This document shows, one piece after another, positions 45,401-56,428 of a stretch of DNA of 64,000 nt. The DNA is taken from NCBI GenBank assembly GCA_963576735.1, contig OY755191.1:7903608-7967607 (forward strand). The letters are read 5' to 3'. The notes under the pieces are model-generated. The model was not told the DNA's origin. It saw only the letters and a program-made list of their open reading frames with translations, and did no database searches. The translations under genes were made by a program, and so were the position numbers. The DNA comes from Bedellia somnulentella. Taxonomy: Eukaryota > Arthropoda > Insecta > Lepidoptera > Bedelliidae. Each line of letters opens with the position of its first letter. Within the stretch, counting starts at the first letter, position 1.

Positions 45401-47625
45401 TCTCTAATGACACCATGGTGAGGCAGAAAATATTGATTTTTGTGTAAATGAGGATCAACATTTTCGGTCATGTGGCCCAAATTTTCGTATTCTGTCATGA
45501 AATCTACATATTTTTGTTTATACGAAGGATCTCTTTCTAATCTCCTCTCCAGAGAAAAAAATCTTCGCTTGGCAATTTCATAAGAATTTCCCAGAACATC
45601 CGGAGATTCTTTCAGCGGCATGGTTACTATAAATTTACCATCAAAATTACGACGTGTGGTTTGTTTAAAATTTGTTTCACAAGCATGCTCTTCCGATGTA
45701 TATTTGTAATGTGTTGGAATTGTATCTAATTCCCAAAAACGAGTGAGATCCGAACGTATTTGTTGTTCATGTGTGAACATGCATAACGATTTATCTGTGT
45801 TTGGTTGGTGATATAAAGAACCTGAAATAAGCCAACCTAACTTTGTTTCAAAGAGAGTAGGATTATGTTTGCCGAGCTGAATGCGATTCGATCCAATAAC
45901 ATTCCAAAAAACGCTTGCCCCAACCAATATGTCGATAGAGGACGGAACGTTATAAGTTGGATCTGCCAGACAAATACCTGAGGGTAAGTGTATATTTTCC
46001 ACGTTGATAAATGTGCCGGGTATAGAAGTTGTAATTTTGGGTAAGACCAAACAATCTATGCAAGTCTTAAAATCACCACTTGAAGACTCTATATGAATAG
46101 TGCATGAATGAGTGCTGGTTGAGACCTGATTGTTGATTCCCGTTACTTTAGTATTTAAAGAATTTATACGCAATTTAAGTTTGGTACATAAGTCTTTGGT
46201 TACGTAGTTAGAAGTGCTCCCATTGTCGAGCAAAATACGCGCTGTATGTGGCTTACCATTGTTGTCAATGACGTTTACTAAAGCTGTTGAAAGTAAAGTG
46301 ATTTTGTTAAGATGCTTGGTGTCATCACTTTTAGAAGGAAAAGCAACATTTTCTTGAGAAGCTAATGAATCCTCATGTTTATGCAAGAGTGTATTATGTT
46401 TCTGTGTGCAGTATTTACAATTTCCAAGTTTGCACCTAGATTCAAAATGCCCTGGACGTAAGCAATTGAGGCAAATTTTGTAATCTTTAGCTTTTTGAAT
46501 TCGTGCATCTACGGGCAAGGATATGAATTTATCGCACCTAAATATGTAATGTTCTTTGTTGCATAATGGACAAGTCATACTATCATTCTTGTTTTTACTG
46601 AAAGTCTTGTTATTATTGGATTCAGAAATTATAAATGTTTTGTTTTTATGATATGATGATTCGGCCTTGTTAAGATTTTTGACTGCTTTGGCTTCTTCTA
46701 ATGTTTCGAGAAGATTCGCTCTATTGCTCAAAAATTTAATGAAATCATCTAAAGATGGAGGATTACTAAGTGAATTACGGCATTGCTCCCATTCCCTACT
46801 TGTAAGAAAGTCCAATTTAGAACTCATTATATGAATTATTAAGGTATCCCAATGTTGCACGGGCTGATCTAGTGTGGATAGAGCTCTAAGATTTTTATTA
46901 GTATTGTCAATAATATGACGTATACCTTGACTTGATTCTTTCTCAATAGATTTAATATTAAAGAGAGCTTGCACGTGGTTATTGATTAACAACTGTTTGT
47001 TGTCAAACCTTTCACAGAGCAAGGTCCACGCAGAGCTGTAGTTCTCATACCTAAAATCTAAACTTTTAATAACAAGGGCTGCACTCCCATGCAGCGACGC
47101 ACGTAGGTAGTGAAACTTATTAATATCATCAATGCTTTTGTCGTTGTGTATCAATGAAACGTAAATATCTTTAAATTCTAACCAATTCTGATAACCACCG
47201 CCGAAGTGCGGTAAGTTAATTTTAGGAAGTCTTACATTGCTTTGTTTGTGAGTGATGACTGTAGCTTCCGAAGTAGAGCCTGTTTCCGACCGAGCATCTA
47301 ATTCGCGTTGAGTATGCTTTCGATGCCGTGATAATAATGAACGGGCGGCAGCGACTTCTTTAAAGTAAGTATTGTTGAATTCTTCTCGTTCCGCATACAA
47401 CTCGTCGGGATTGGCTGAAAAACTTTCCATATCTGTTTGTATTTCATCATAAGCATCATAAGCTTTTTCTAATTTATTAATTCTATCTTCAAGTTCAAAT
47501 AATTGTGAATCTGAAAATTCTTGACTTTGGCAATGTAACTTTATGAACGTTATGAACTGAGTAAGTTTCGCCTTAATTGTACTACGCTTTTTCTTTAAAA
47601 CTTTTAAATCTTCCTCGACACCCAT
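42439..47625 (-). CDS. BEL/Pao Gag-Pol polyprotein, 1,728 residues, uninterrupted
   Basis: I chose the Met at 47625 (MGVEEDLKVLKKKRS) because Pao gags start with such a coiled, basic segment; the frame is open to 47673. Domains in order, approximate residues: coiled coil 1-120; DUF1759-type gag 140-320 (LPHFGGGYQNWLEF); zinc knuckles 350-425 (CPLCN, CLNCLRPGHFESRC, CKYC); DUF1758 aspartic protease 465-620 (LLDNGSTSNYV); RT 760-960 with FYIDDFLSG at the active site; RNase H/A17 region 1080-1190 (FTDASAVAYGACIYV); integrase zinc finger 1360-1410 (HAGP, CVKCRRFKG); DDE core 1420-1560 (GTDYAGP, YSDNGTTFVG, WESAVRS); DUF5641 at the end. No frameshift or stop seen. Potentially active. Confidence 0.95.
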   Translation of the reverse strand: MGVEEDLKVLKKKRSTIKAKLTQFITFIKLHCQSQEFSDSQLFELEDRINKLEKAYDAYDEIQTDMESFSANPDELYAEREEFNNTYFKEVAAARSLLSRHRKHTQRELDARSETGSTSEATVITHKQSNVRLPKINLPHFGGGYQNWLEFKDIYVSLIHNDKSIDDINKFHYLRASLHGSAALVIKSLDFRYENYSSAWTLLCERFDNKQLLINNHVQALFNIKSIEKESSQGIRHIIDNTNKNLRALSTLDQPVQHWDTLIIHIMSSKLDFLTSREWEQCRNSLSNPPSLDDFIKFLSNRANLLETLEEAKAVKNLNKAESSYHKNKTFIISESNNNKTFSKNKNDSMTCPLCNKEHYIFRCDKFISLPVDARIQKAKDYKICLNCLRPGHFESRCKLGNCKYCTQKHNTLLHKHEDSLASQENVAFPSKSDDTKHLNKITLLSTALVNVIDNNGKPHTARILLDNGSTSNYVTKDLCTKLKLRINSLNTKVTGINNQVSTSTHSCTIHIESSSGDFKTCIDCLVLPKITTSIPGTFINVENIHLPSGICLADPTYNVPSSIDILVGASVFWNVIGSNRIQLGKHNPTLFETKLGWLISGSLYHQPNTDKSLCMFTHEQQIRSDLTRFWELDTIPTHYKYTSEEHACETNFKQTTRRNFDGKFIVTMPLKESPDVLGNSYEIAKRRFFSLERRLERDPSYKQKYVDFMTEYENLGHMTENVDPHLHKNQYFLPHHGVIRESSTTTKLRVVFDASAVTTSGKSLNDIQLVGPIVQDDLLSILLRFRQHRFVVSADIMQMYRNFLVDDSQIPLQQILWRTDPSLPLKKYYLRTVTYGMASSPFISTRCLLELSQASSDTATQQAIAKDFYIDDFLSGADSIESTIHLCQNVKATLESAQLKLRKWQSNHTDIIKAIHPNNLSNQYLNLSENEQSKILGIIWLSGEDLFKFSINNIILSDTVVSRRHILSTIAQIFDPLGLVSPCIVEAKILMQKLWISKTSWDDEVPLEIKKSWVKFAQTLPHLNNINIPRWISTINPVFIELHTFTDASAVAYGACIYVRSVAGDGSVTVHLLASKSKVAPIKSTTIPRLELCGALLGTRLCNKVLGSLTLKSLKTVFWCDSTIVLGWLSCNPVQLKPFIRNRVSEIQDSSDTKAWRYVPTKENPADLVSRGLSADLLTDSVNWWSGPSFLNLKEELWPKHPQPQKLTTLPETFAVFHSDTEITFFHTFIQKYSSFSKLQRILAYIYRFYNNSKKRNSKEIGALTFSELTASSNQLIRLAQMESFPMEYECLKSCKPLSHKNRLLSLSPFMDTNDIIRIGGRLNNSSYEFNVKHPILICSKNYLSILIFEMFHLKLFHAGPQLLLATVRHNYWCLGGRNLSKKIVRSCVKCRRFKGETIQPIMGHLPKERVELEFPFLETGTDYAGPILIADRKGRGCKLVKSYICIFVCLATRALHLELVSDLTKEAFIAALNRFAARRGKPKNIYSDNGTTFVGTFNELSNILNQDYTHEMSESGINFLFIPAYTPHFGGLWESAVRSTKHHLRRILGLTHLTYEEMTTCLVQIEGILNSRPITPLSNDPTDLTPLTPAHFLIGRSLLFAPQQEITNEKITNLQRYQRIEYLKQHFWKRFTHEYIFWLQQRTKWCTSKGQLEEGNLVLIKDRTTSPLVWPLGRIIKTITGKDGEARVAEIKTKKGVIRRAYNTICPLPVYSIEDNSSTPGVCSEH

Positions 47626-48616
47626 TTTATAAATATAACCAAATAATAAAGAGTATATTAATGAACAAATCAAATTTTAACACTTTAATTATATAATTTT
47701 CAAAAAAGAAAAGTATTTAGAATTTTTTATTGCTTTATCAAAGAAACACTTTTCATAAAGAAACTAACGCCTGTTAAAAATACAACTGTACAAATACTGT
47801 ACAAAACATTGCCTGCACAAAGTTGTAAGGCGTAAAAATGCAACGTTTCTTGTAGCAAGGTAAGTTAAGGCGTTCTGCGGTTTTACATCGGAAATGAAAC
47901 TCAAAGTTACCGACATAAATTGATAATGAATAAAAATGATTGCGTTAGTCGAAAACGAAGGAAATTACTGTAAGAAATGATTATATTAATACATAAAAGG
48001 GTTGCAAAAAGTTAGTAATAAGAAATGTAATTAGTTAGTAGAAATGTAATGATTAATTATCGCACACAAACCTATTTAACTGAATTTAAATACTAGGTTA
48101 TCAGGTGCTTGACTTAGACTAATGCTGTTATTAACGTTACTTCTCGTATTAAGGATATATTTTGAAAGATAATTATTGGTATTATTGAGAAAAGATAGGA
48201 GGGATGTGTGATAGAAATGAATATAAGGAAATTGGAAAAATCTCACAGTTTTGCGTCCTTTCCTTTCTGATCCAATGTAACATCCGTATATGATTGATGA
48301 TGGATTTTTGATTGATTAGGTTGCTATCCGTATTTCCAGTGGTTTGCACAGGTTGTTGAGACTAAGATCGAAGCTGAAGACCACCAGACAAAGGTTCACA
48401 ATCCAGATTTGTTGATATGTTTCTCGTATTTCCAAATCTTGATTTTTGTTTAGATTATGCAGCTACGCCGTAGTTTTAGTATCCAATTCACTCGTGAACT
48501 TGGTGAGAAACTGTCCGATGAATATCTTGAAGCGGTAAGCAGTATCTCAAAGCCCAGTCCGTCGTAAGTATATTCTTGCAATTAAACGGTCTTCTGAACG
48601 GCGAGTTAGGACCATA
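47626..48616 (-). other. BEL/Pao 5' leader
   Basis: Non-coding region between the 5' LTR and the start codon. It would hold the primer-binding site next to the LTR and the packaging signal. Nothing else recognised. Confidence 0.7.
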
Positions 48617-48853
48617 TGTTGGCGCTAATGCCCTATTCGATGATAGGAATAAGGAATTTCGACACCAAATGAAAGAGAGTGGACTGTATAACACTATAAT
48701 GAATAATTACAAGAAATATGAAAACTATAATCTACGCGGTTGCGATGCGTTCGTTGTTAGCTAATCTTAAGTAATGGCTTAGTCACTCCATGAGCTGCCC
48801 CGCGCGCCTTGTTCGCCCCTCTTTCGCCCGCACTAATCTCAGTGTTCTGAACA
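48617..48853 (-). repeat. BEL/Pao 5' LTR, 237 bp
   Basis: About 98% identical to the other LTR by eye. Confidence 0.94.
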
Positions 48854-48858
48854 CTACG

Positions 48859-49246
48859 TTTACACCCAGAAAGTACCAACTTGTGTACATTTAATACAAG
48901 CTTTGGGCGCTATAAATTTCTCCGCCTACCATTTGGTATAACATCAGCATCAGAGGTTTTTCACAAAAAAATGTACGAATACTTTGACGACATACCAGGA
49001 GTGTGTCTATTTGTTGATGACCTCCTAATATATGGAAGGTCAAAAGAAGAAGACGACTATAGGTTGAGGAAAGTTTTAGAAAGATGTCGTGAGATAAATT
49101 TGAAATTAAATAAATCAAAGTGTAAATTTGGATTAACTGAAATTAAATATCTCGGACACATAATTACGCCTAATGGTATATATCCCGATGGTTCATATAC
49201 ATCCGCTATTCGGAACATGCCTCGTCCAGAGAACGTTAATTTTTAA
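48859..49246 (+). pseudogene. Gypsy/Mag RT palm, after the BEL/Pao insertion
   Basis: Continues the RT directly at the target duplication: FGRYKFLRLPFGITSA, then CLFVDDLLIYGRS (catalytic VDD), LKLNKSKCKFG and IKYLGHIIT. It ends in a stop after PRPENVNF, where a deletion of roughly 15 codons and a frame change separate it from the next part. Confidence 0.9.
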
Positions 49247-51167
49247 ATTTAATTTTATACCGAATCTGTCGGATAGAAATTATGCTCTCAGACAACTACT
49301 TAAAAAAGATATTGAATGGCATTGGACGTTGGAACATGAAGAATCTTTTAATAGTCTAAAGCGGTGTCTTACAGATGTTCCTGTTTTACAGTATTACAGT
49401 CTTAACAAGCCTGTAGTAATTAGCGTAGATGCTTCGAAAAATGGCCTAGGGGCATGTCTTTTACAAGATAATTTGCCAGTTTGCTATGCATCAAGGTCGT
49501 TGACGAAAGCTGAGCAAGCTTACGCACAAATCGAAAAAGAACTTTTGGCCTGTGTTTATGCATGTGAGAAGTTTTACACGTACATTTATGGTAGATGCGA
49601 TATTACCATAGAAACAGATCACAAACCTTTAGTTAGCATAATTAGCAAGCCCGTAGCAACAGCGCCCGCCAGGCTACAAAGAATGTTATTGCGATTGCAA
49701 CCTTATACCTTTAAATTAGTTTACAAGCCGGGCAAGTATTTGTTTTTGGCGGACGCTCTGTCCCGCGCCGTGGAGCCGGCGTCTGCGCCGCTGGCCGCCC
49801 CCCGTGACCTACTAGACGAGCGCGCTCAGATCTGTGCAGTCGCGCTTAGTAACCCGCTGATAGACTCTCATTTTATTTTAATTCAAAAAAGAACACAGGA
49901 GGATAGTGAATTACAGATGTTGGCGAAATATATACAAAATGGTTGGCCTGCACATAAAACCCAAATTGAAGATATCATCACGCCGTATTGGACTTATCGG
50001 GATGAGCTTTCAGTTGCTTACGGAATGATATGGAAAGGAAATAGAATTGTTATTCCAACTTCCATGCGTAAAGAGATGTTAAAAAGGGTGCACATAGGGC
50101 ATTTAGGTTTGGAAAAATGTAAATTAAGAGCCAGAGATACAATGTTTTGGCCAAACATTAATTCACAACTCGAAGACTATATAAAAAATTGTCAAGCTTG
50201 TTTAACATTTAAAAATCAAAATCAAAAGGAAACACTTATTTGCCATGAAATACTTATCAGAGCTTGGTCAAAAGTTGGAGTTGATATATTTCATTTTAAG
50301 GAAAACAGATATTTATCCATAGTGGATTACTATAGCAAGTTTGTAGAAGTAATACAACTGCAGTCCGCTACAACCGAGTACGTAATCAGGCAGTTAAAGG
50401 TTGTTTTTAGTCGCCAAGGCATCCCTGATATAGTGATGTCCGATAACGGTCCCGAATTTAGTTCGCATAGTTTCCGTGAGTTTTCTTCTGAATGGTGTTT
50501 CGAGCATATCACTTCTTCGCCCCATCACTCGCAATCGAATGGCCAGGTAGAGCGAACCATTCAGACAATAAAAAATATACTCAAGAAAACGAGTATTGAA
50601 AACGTTGATTTTAGATTAGCACTACTAGAATATTTAAATACCCCTATAAGTGATAAATTGGCATCACCATCAGAACTACTTAATAATAGGAAGTTAAGAG
50701 GAATTGTTCCTTGTAAACCACAGCTGCTTAGACCGAAACTCCAAAAGAACGTTAGAAATGAATTATTAACTCGTCAAGAAAAACAAAAAACCTCATATGA
50801 TAGGACAGCCCGGGATCTATCACCTTTGCGTGTTGGCGACAAGGTCAGAGTTAGAGTAGACAAAAAGTGGGTCAGTGGGACTGTTACGTCAATAAGGGGT
50901 ACTAGGTCGTATCTTATTCAAATGAATTATGGTGGTACATTAATTCGCAATCGTCGCCATCTCATACGGGACTCCGTAGAACAAGCGAAACATATTTCAG
51001 ATAAGCGTATAAAACAAGCATTTCCTTACGACGATATATCGGTGACGTCACCGGCACTCGACGATTCCTCCCGCGCGGTCCCAGTGTCAAATAACACAAA
51101 TAATAATGGTTATGTAACTCGTTTCGGCAGGGCGGTGAGACCGCCTGATCGATGGGGATCCTACTAG
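49247..51167 (+). pseudogene. Gypsy/Mag RNase H and integrase
   Basis: Resumes in another frame with FIPNLSDRNYALRQLL, then RNase H (VISVDASKNGLGACLLQ, ETDHKPL), a GC-rich linker (AVEPASAPLAAPRDLLDE), the integrase zinc finger (HIGHLG, CQAC) and the DDE core (GVDIF, MSDNGPEF, GQVERTIQTIK). The basic C-terminal part includes VGDKVRVRVDKKWVSGTV. Uninterrupted to TAG at 51167. Resembles K02A2.6-type Mag pol proteins. Confidence 0.92.
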
Positions 51168-51433
51168 CTGCTGCCTACACATTAACATTTTTATTTGAAA
51201 ATATTCAAATTGGAAATATGTATATCCGATGAAATAACGCATGCCAATAAAAAAAATATATATAAATATGTTAAAACAAATAATATAATAAATCAGTACT
51301 TATTTTTTCTCATCTTCTTGCCTATACGCTGTTTTCTTTGTAATAATAGATAAAAAAGAGCAATTATGATTCATGTTAATCAAATGAGTGTTAACTTTAT
51401 ACTTTAACAATGAAATTCCAAATGATTATCTAT
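51168..51433 (+). other. Gypsy/Mag 3' untranslated sequence
   Basis: AT-rich sequence after pol, up to the inverted-repeat block. Confidence 0.5.
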
Positions 51434-51438
51434 ACTTA

Positions 51439-51610
51439 TATTATATTTCAATGTTACATCCTCAAGATTTAGTAAACCATGTAGTCCGATCCAGGATACA
51501 CTGCATGGTCACACCGTTCAGAGCGAAAATAACGATTTTTCAACTCATTCCGTTCACCAATCGGTCTCTCGTCCTCCAATCTCGTTCCTATGTTCGGTTC
51601 TTCATTCTTT
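51439..51610 (+). repeat. Long inverted repeat, left arm
   Basis: ATTATATTTCAATGTTACAT, AGTAAACCATGTAG, CACTGCATGGTCACACCG and CCAATCGGTCTCTCG recur in reverse order and orientation at 55862-55905 and 56047-56215. TTAT lies outside the left arm and outside the 55905 end. Confidence 0.8.
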
Positions 51611-51809
51611 TTAGGTGTGCTGCATTGGAAACACGTCTCGTCTCCGTAAAATAGAAATTGTTACAATCATACAGTTTCAGCTTTTCAGCTAGAAAATACC
51701 AGTGTATAATGACTGTTCAAGTAAATATATGAATTGACAAGGACCTACCTCCGAAATACTATATATGTAAATTCATTTTTGATAGTTGGCGGCAAAAATG
51801 GCGGTGAGT

Positions 51810-53031
51810 AATATAATCATTTTATGTTCTTAAGCCCCTTAATGAGTTATTATACTTATACAGTTTTTTCTTCAATCCACTTTTTTAAGTGATGGTGCGA
51901 TACTGCGCAGAAAGTGACATAATTCTAATTAACTTTATCAATGACCCACTTTTTAGTCTTATTCAAGTGATAATAAGTAATGTAATATTACCCAGAAGAT
52001 TGAGGTAATGTATATCTAAAGTGGTTTTACCTACGCGATACAGCGTAGAAAGTGTCATGAATCATAAAAACAGTAAAGATGTTCAATATTAAAATTTTCT
52101 TAAAGAGATAATAAGGAATATTAACCAGAACACTGATTGTCATAATGTATTTTCTTGAACTGGTTTTGCAAGATATCCCACAAAAGGTGACATGATTAAT
52201 ATGTATAACAAACTACTAAAATTTCAAAACGTGATAAGGCGTTATACCAAAAGGTTTTTTTTTTAAATACTTTTCTTTTGTACGAGATACCTACTTCCCA
52301 GAAAGTAGCTTTATTCATTTCAGCATTATCATCAATCAGTACATAGTTACTTCATATATATGAAATAATACGGTGTGCACCTACCGTACGTTATCATAAT
52401 GAATAATATTATACATCGACAACTTTTTAATCTTCTTAAAGAGGTAATACGAGTTATTATCCAGAAGATCAATTGGCATGCGCTTTCCTAAAGTGGTTGT
52501 ACGAGATACTTCCCAGAAAGTAGCTTTATTCATTTCAGCATTATCATCAATCAGTACATAGTTACTTCATGTATATGAAATAATACGGTGTGCACCTACC
52601 GTACGTTATCACAATGAATAATATTATACATCGACAACTTTTTAATCTTCTTAAAGAGGTAATACGAGTTATTATCCAGAAGATCAATTGGCATGCGCTT
52701 TCCTAAAGTGGTTGTACGAGATACTTCCCAGAAAGTAGCTTTATTCATTCCAGCATTATCATCAATCAGTACATAGTTACTTCATGTATATGAAATAATA
52801 CGGTGTGCACCTACCGTACGTTATCACAATGAATAATATTATACATCGACAACTTTTTAATCTTCTTAAAGAGGTAATACGAGATATTATCCAGAAGATC
52901 AATTGGCATGCGCTTTCCTAAAGTGATTGTACGAGATACTTCCCAGAAAGTAGCTTTATTCATTTCAGCATTATCATCAATCAGTAAATAGTTACTACAT
53001 GTATATTAAATAATACGGTGTGCACCGACCG
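51810..53031 (+). repeat. Tandem array, ~120-138-bp units passing into 215-bp units
   Basis: A landmark (CCCAGAAAGTAGC and its variants) recurs at about 51909, 52047, 52180, 52300, 52515, 52730 and 52945. The last three intervals are exactly 215 bp, and those units are almost identical from 52281 on. The earlier units are shorter and diverged. Confidence 0.88.
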
Positions 53032-53215
53032 TAAGTTTTTACTATAAAAACGTTGAGTTGTCGGAAAATAATGTGTCATACGAACCAGTACGAATGACGT
53101 ACCCAAGCAAGAAGAACCTAAAGGTCGAGACGACCATAGTTCCCATCACTAACGAGTTCTCTGAACATTGGGGTTATATATCCCAGCAGGATTAACATGA
53201 AACAGTATGATGGTA
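53032..53215 (+). other. Short coding-like stretch at the end of the array
   Basis: Open on the plus strand from the array edge to TAA at about 53193, about 50 codons (including KVETTIVPITNEFSEHWGYI). A donor-like GATG|GTAAGT follows at 53212. Base composition is less AT-rich than around it. Not recognised; could be an exon fragment carried by an element. Confidence 0.3.
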
Positions 53216-53504
53216 AGTATATCGACAGGTACCTGATAATCTACTCAGTGAATTTCACTTGAGGTGCTGACTTTGCCGTAATAATAGTTTGGAAAAATCA
53301 CAAACACAATATCAGCTTTGATTGCCTTTTGGCTCTTAGTTACATATCCAATAACCTTGTTATGGATAAATCAACATCATTATTTTGAATAATCACATGG
53401 TAATAATGTTTTTCATTATTACTCACAAACGAAAATTAAAATAGTTTTCATTATTACCCACATACAAAAGACGACGGACTATCTTGCTGTCTGATTATGA
53501 TGCC

Positions 53505-53645
53505 CACATGGCATTACAAGACCGCCGCCGCAACTGTCCCCGCTCGCTACGGTTGTGCTTGTACCTGCCGTGATGAAGACCGTGATGGACACGTCACGTC
53601 ACTGCCGCCGCCGCCACCGCCGCCGGCCGCCACCTGCTAGACGCT
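53505..53645. other. GC-rich CCG-triplet island
   Basis: GCCGCCGCCGCCACCGCCGC within AT-rich DNA. One plus frame is open for ~45 codons with a proline run; no motif. Confidence 0.4.
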
Positions 53646-53689
53646 TACAGGTACACTCAGTGTCGTCACAATGCACATAGGTGCTGATG

Positions 53690-55857
53690 ATGCTGATGAT
53701 CCATTCATATCTTTGTAAATTATGACGTCGTGGAAGGGTGTAAGAATTTTTTCATGTGTTGTAAATGAAATATATGTATTATATACAAATATTCATATAT
53801 GTGTGATTGAGATTGTAGATTAGTTCTTAAACCGAGAAATTCATTCAGAGATCATAAGGGAATCATCTCGAATAACACAATAGATTCAAAGGAATCTTAC
53901 ATTTTGTTTCTTTTAGCAATTGTACGTATGCCTTTACCAAAAGTAAAGAACACGAAAAAATGTAGTTTTCACAAACTTGATAAATTTTATCGTTTTCCTT
54001 CTAGACCATTACCTTTACCGTTTATCTTTACGAATGTCTCTGTTGGTATTTAGTAAATACAGGGCTCCAATAGCATAACTGACACAATTGAAACCTCTCC
54101 ATCGCAAAACCACTTACGTGTTTGCAATTGCCAACATACAAATTCGAATTTGTTACTTATTCATATATTTCTACATATTTAAATAAATGATTTTCTAATA
54201 TAAAAATTATATATAAAAAGCAGTTGGTCGTTGGAAGTTTTTACACTAAACTTTTATCATTATATTTTATCTGAATCGCCTTTTGCAGAACGTATTTATA
54301 ACTGCTTATGGATCCGCATGCAAGGGCGGTTATTTTTATGTCTATGGTCTTTTCATGGTCATACGAGGTCAAAACGAACTGAAGATAGTTCCCTTTTATT
54401 GGGTTTGAATCTAGTTGGTTTTAGAAATATTACTATACAAAAGCATATCGCAGGTATGTAGCAGGGTAGGTATGAAATTCCCTTATATTTCTTACGTCAA
54501 TAATTTACTTTTATTTAATTGGATAGTAATCGAGAGCATGCTATCGTTTTTTGTGTTGTATGTATACATACAATCATATCTCACGCCATTGGTTCCCGTT
54601 TGGGTGTGCAGTGACTGTCGATCGCCGCTTTTAGCAACCAAACAATATTTTCGTAAACCTATGTATAACTAAAACACATATTCTGTCAAGGCGAGTCATA
54701 AATATACCTATTTACATCACAAGCAAAACATATTGTATAATATTTATACATATGTTATATTTAATTTTAATACAATAATATTCTTGATTGCAACATGATC
54801 TTCATGCTTATAATATTTTTTCATTCCATTTGTACCTTGAAACTGCAATTCTCAATGTTCCCTTTTTTGCACATTCGACATATATAAAATAAAGGTGTAG
54901 AAATACAGACTTTTTTTTTTTTTTTGGTCTTAACAAATTCAAAGGCTCTCTCTTTTTTATTTATTTATTAAGTCAGAAAATATCTTTAAGAAAATCTTAT
55001 ATACTTTAAAGATATTATAATAATGTCTATTACCAAAAGTCTAACAAAAAGAAAGCATTGTTAATTCTGTCTTGTTCTGATTATTTTTCTAGTCGAATTA
55101 GTTAAGCAGTTTCTACTGAAATCGTCTAAAATATTGTTAACTATGGTATGGTCATATATATATACATGTATATATGGTTGGCAATAGTAAGTACTATTAT
55201 ACCTCTATAGGTATGGTGTATCAAATACAGAGTGCACTCATTAATAAGTTTAATGTCTTAAATTAATCAACCAACAACAGTTTGGCGACAAATTCAAATC
55301 AAACCTTTCCTCTTGGTTTGGACTTATTCCTAAGCATATAAATATAATTGTATTTTAATCTCGGGAGTATAAGTAATTTATAAATATTATTCTTAAAAAT
55401 AAATTTAAGAAAGCATTCTTATCTTCTTGTATAGATCTCAAGATATAGTTGCTACATGTATTTTAATTCTTCTTTCAAATACTTTGGCTACAAAGATTCA
55501 TCTTTCTATTTTGAAAGAAATTTTCGTTAATCATTTTACATTTACAATGACATAAACACTTTTTGGCTGCGTACTGATCAGGGATGCCCATTGGTAGTTT
55601 AAGAAAGCAAGTATATAGACTGGCTAGTCGACCTGTTTGGTATAGCTTTATTTTTTATCATCCTATATGTGATAAACAAAATATGTATTTTGACTTTTGG
55701 TATTATACTAGTTTTAGTAGTAAATGACAGTTTTTAAATACTTTGAAATTTAATGGGAAATGGACTTTCACCAATACCTTTAATTGTAATAATTTTATTG
55801 TTTGCAATAATTTATTTAACCAAATACATGTTATCATTTGCAACCAGAACTCTAAAC
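53690..55857. other. AT-rich interior of the inverted-repeat block
   Basis: No gene. A short RTE terminus remnant on the minus strand lies at 54570-54640 (TCACGCCATTGGTTCCCG, GACTGTCGATCGCCGC). Confidence 0.5.
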
Positions 55858-55861
55858 ATCT

Positions 55862-55905
55862 ACATGGTTTACTAAATCTTGAGGATGTAACATTGAAATA
55901 TAATT
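55862..55905 (-). repeat. Inverted repeat, right arm (outer 45 bp)
   Basis: Reverse complement of 51439-51484 with no evident mismatch. Confidence 0.8.
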
Positions 55906-56267
55906 TATGGTTAAAAGAACTTACCTAAGTGAATTTCTACCAAAATTATATGAAATGTTACATCCGAAGAGATTTAGTACCCACCCTAACCCAGAGAAAG
56001 GTGAACCTATCTAACCCTTCAGTTGCAAATTCACAGCTAAGATACCTCTAAAATAAATGAAGAACCGAACATAGGAACGAGATTGGAGGACGAGAGACCG
56101 ATTGGTGAACGGAATGAGTTGAAAAATCGTTATTTTCGCTCTGAACGGTGTGACCATGCAGTGTATCCTGGATCTGACTACATGGTTTACTAAATCTCTT
56201 CGGATGTAACATTTCATATAATTTTGGTAGAAATTCACTTAGGTAAGTTCTTTTAACCATAAAATAA
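55906..56267. mobile_element. ~360-bp MITE with ~75-bp TIRs
   Basis: TTATGGTTAAAAGAACTTAC at 55906 is matched by its complement ending at 56267, and the match continues inward for ~75 bp. The interior contains the same ~125-bp segment as the left arm at 51480-51610, so it belongs to the same family. No coding sequence. Confidence 0.8.
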
Positions 56268-56335
56268 ATCTGTAGAGAGGTCAATTCTGTACATGAAATA
56301 TATTTTCAAAATAACTATCAGGTGGTGATTAGGGA

Positions 56336-56370
56336 TCGATACTGATGCCAAAAATGTAATCAGTAAAATT

Positions 56371-56428
<58 letters not shown>

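Larger units (their letters stand above)
42218..48853 (-). mobile_element. BEL/Pao LTR retrotransposon, complete, 6,636 bp
   Basis: Oriented on the minus strand. LTRs 48617-48853 (5') and 42218-42453 (3') start TGTT and end AACA. They differ by about three substitutions and one indel. CTACG is duplicated at 42213-42217 and 48854-48858. A possible primer-binding site (TGGTCCTAACTCG) lies just inside the 5' LTR. It is inserted in the RT of the Gypsy element. Confidence 0.95.
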
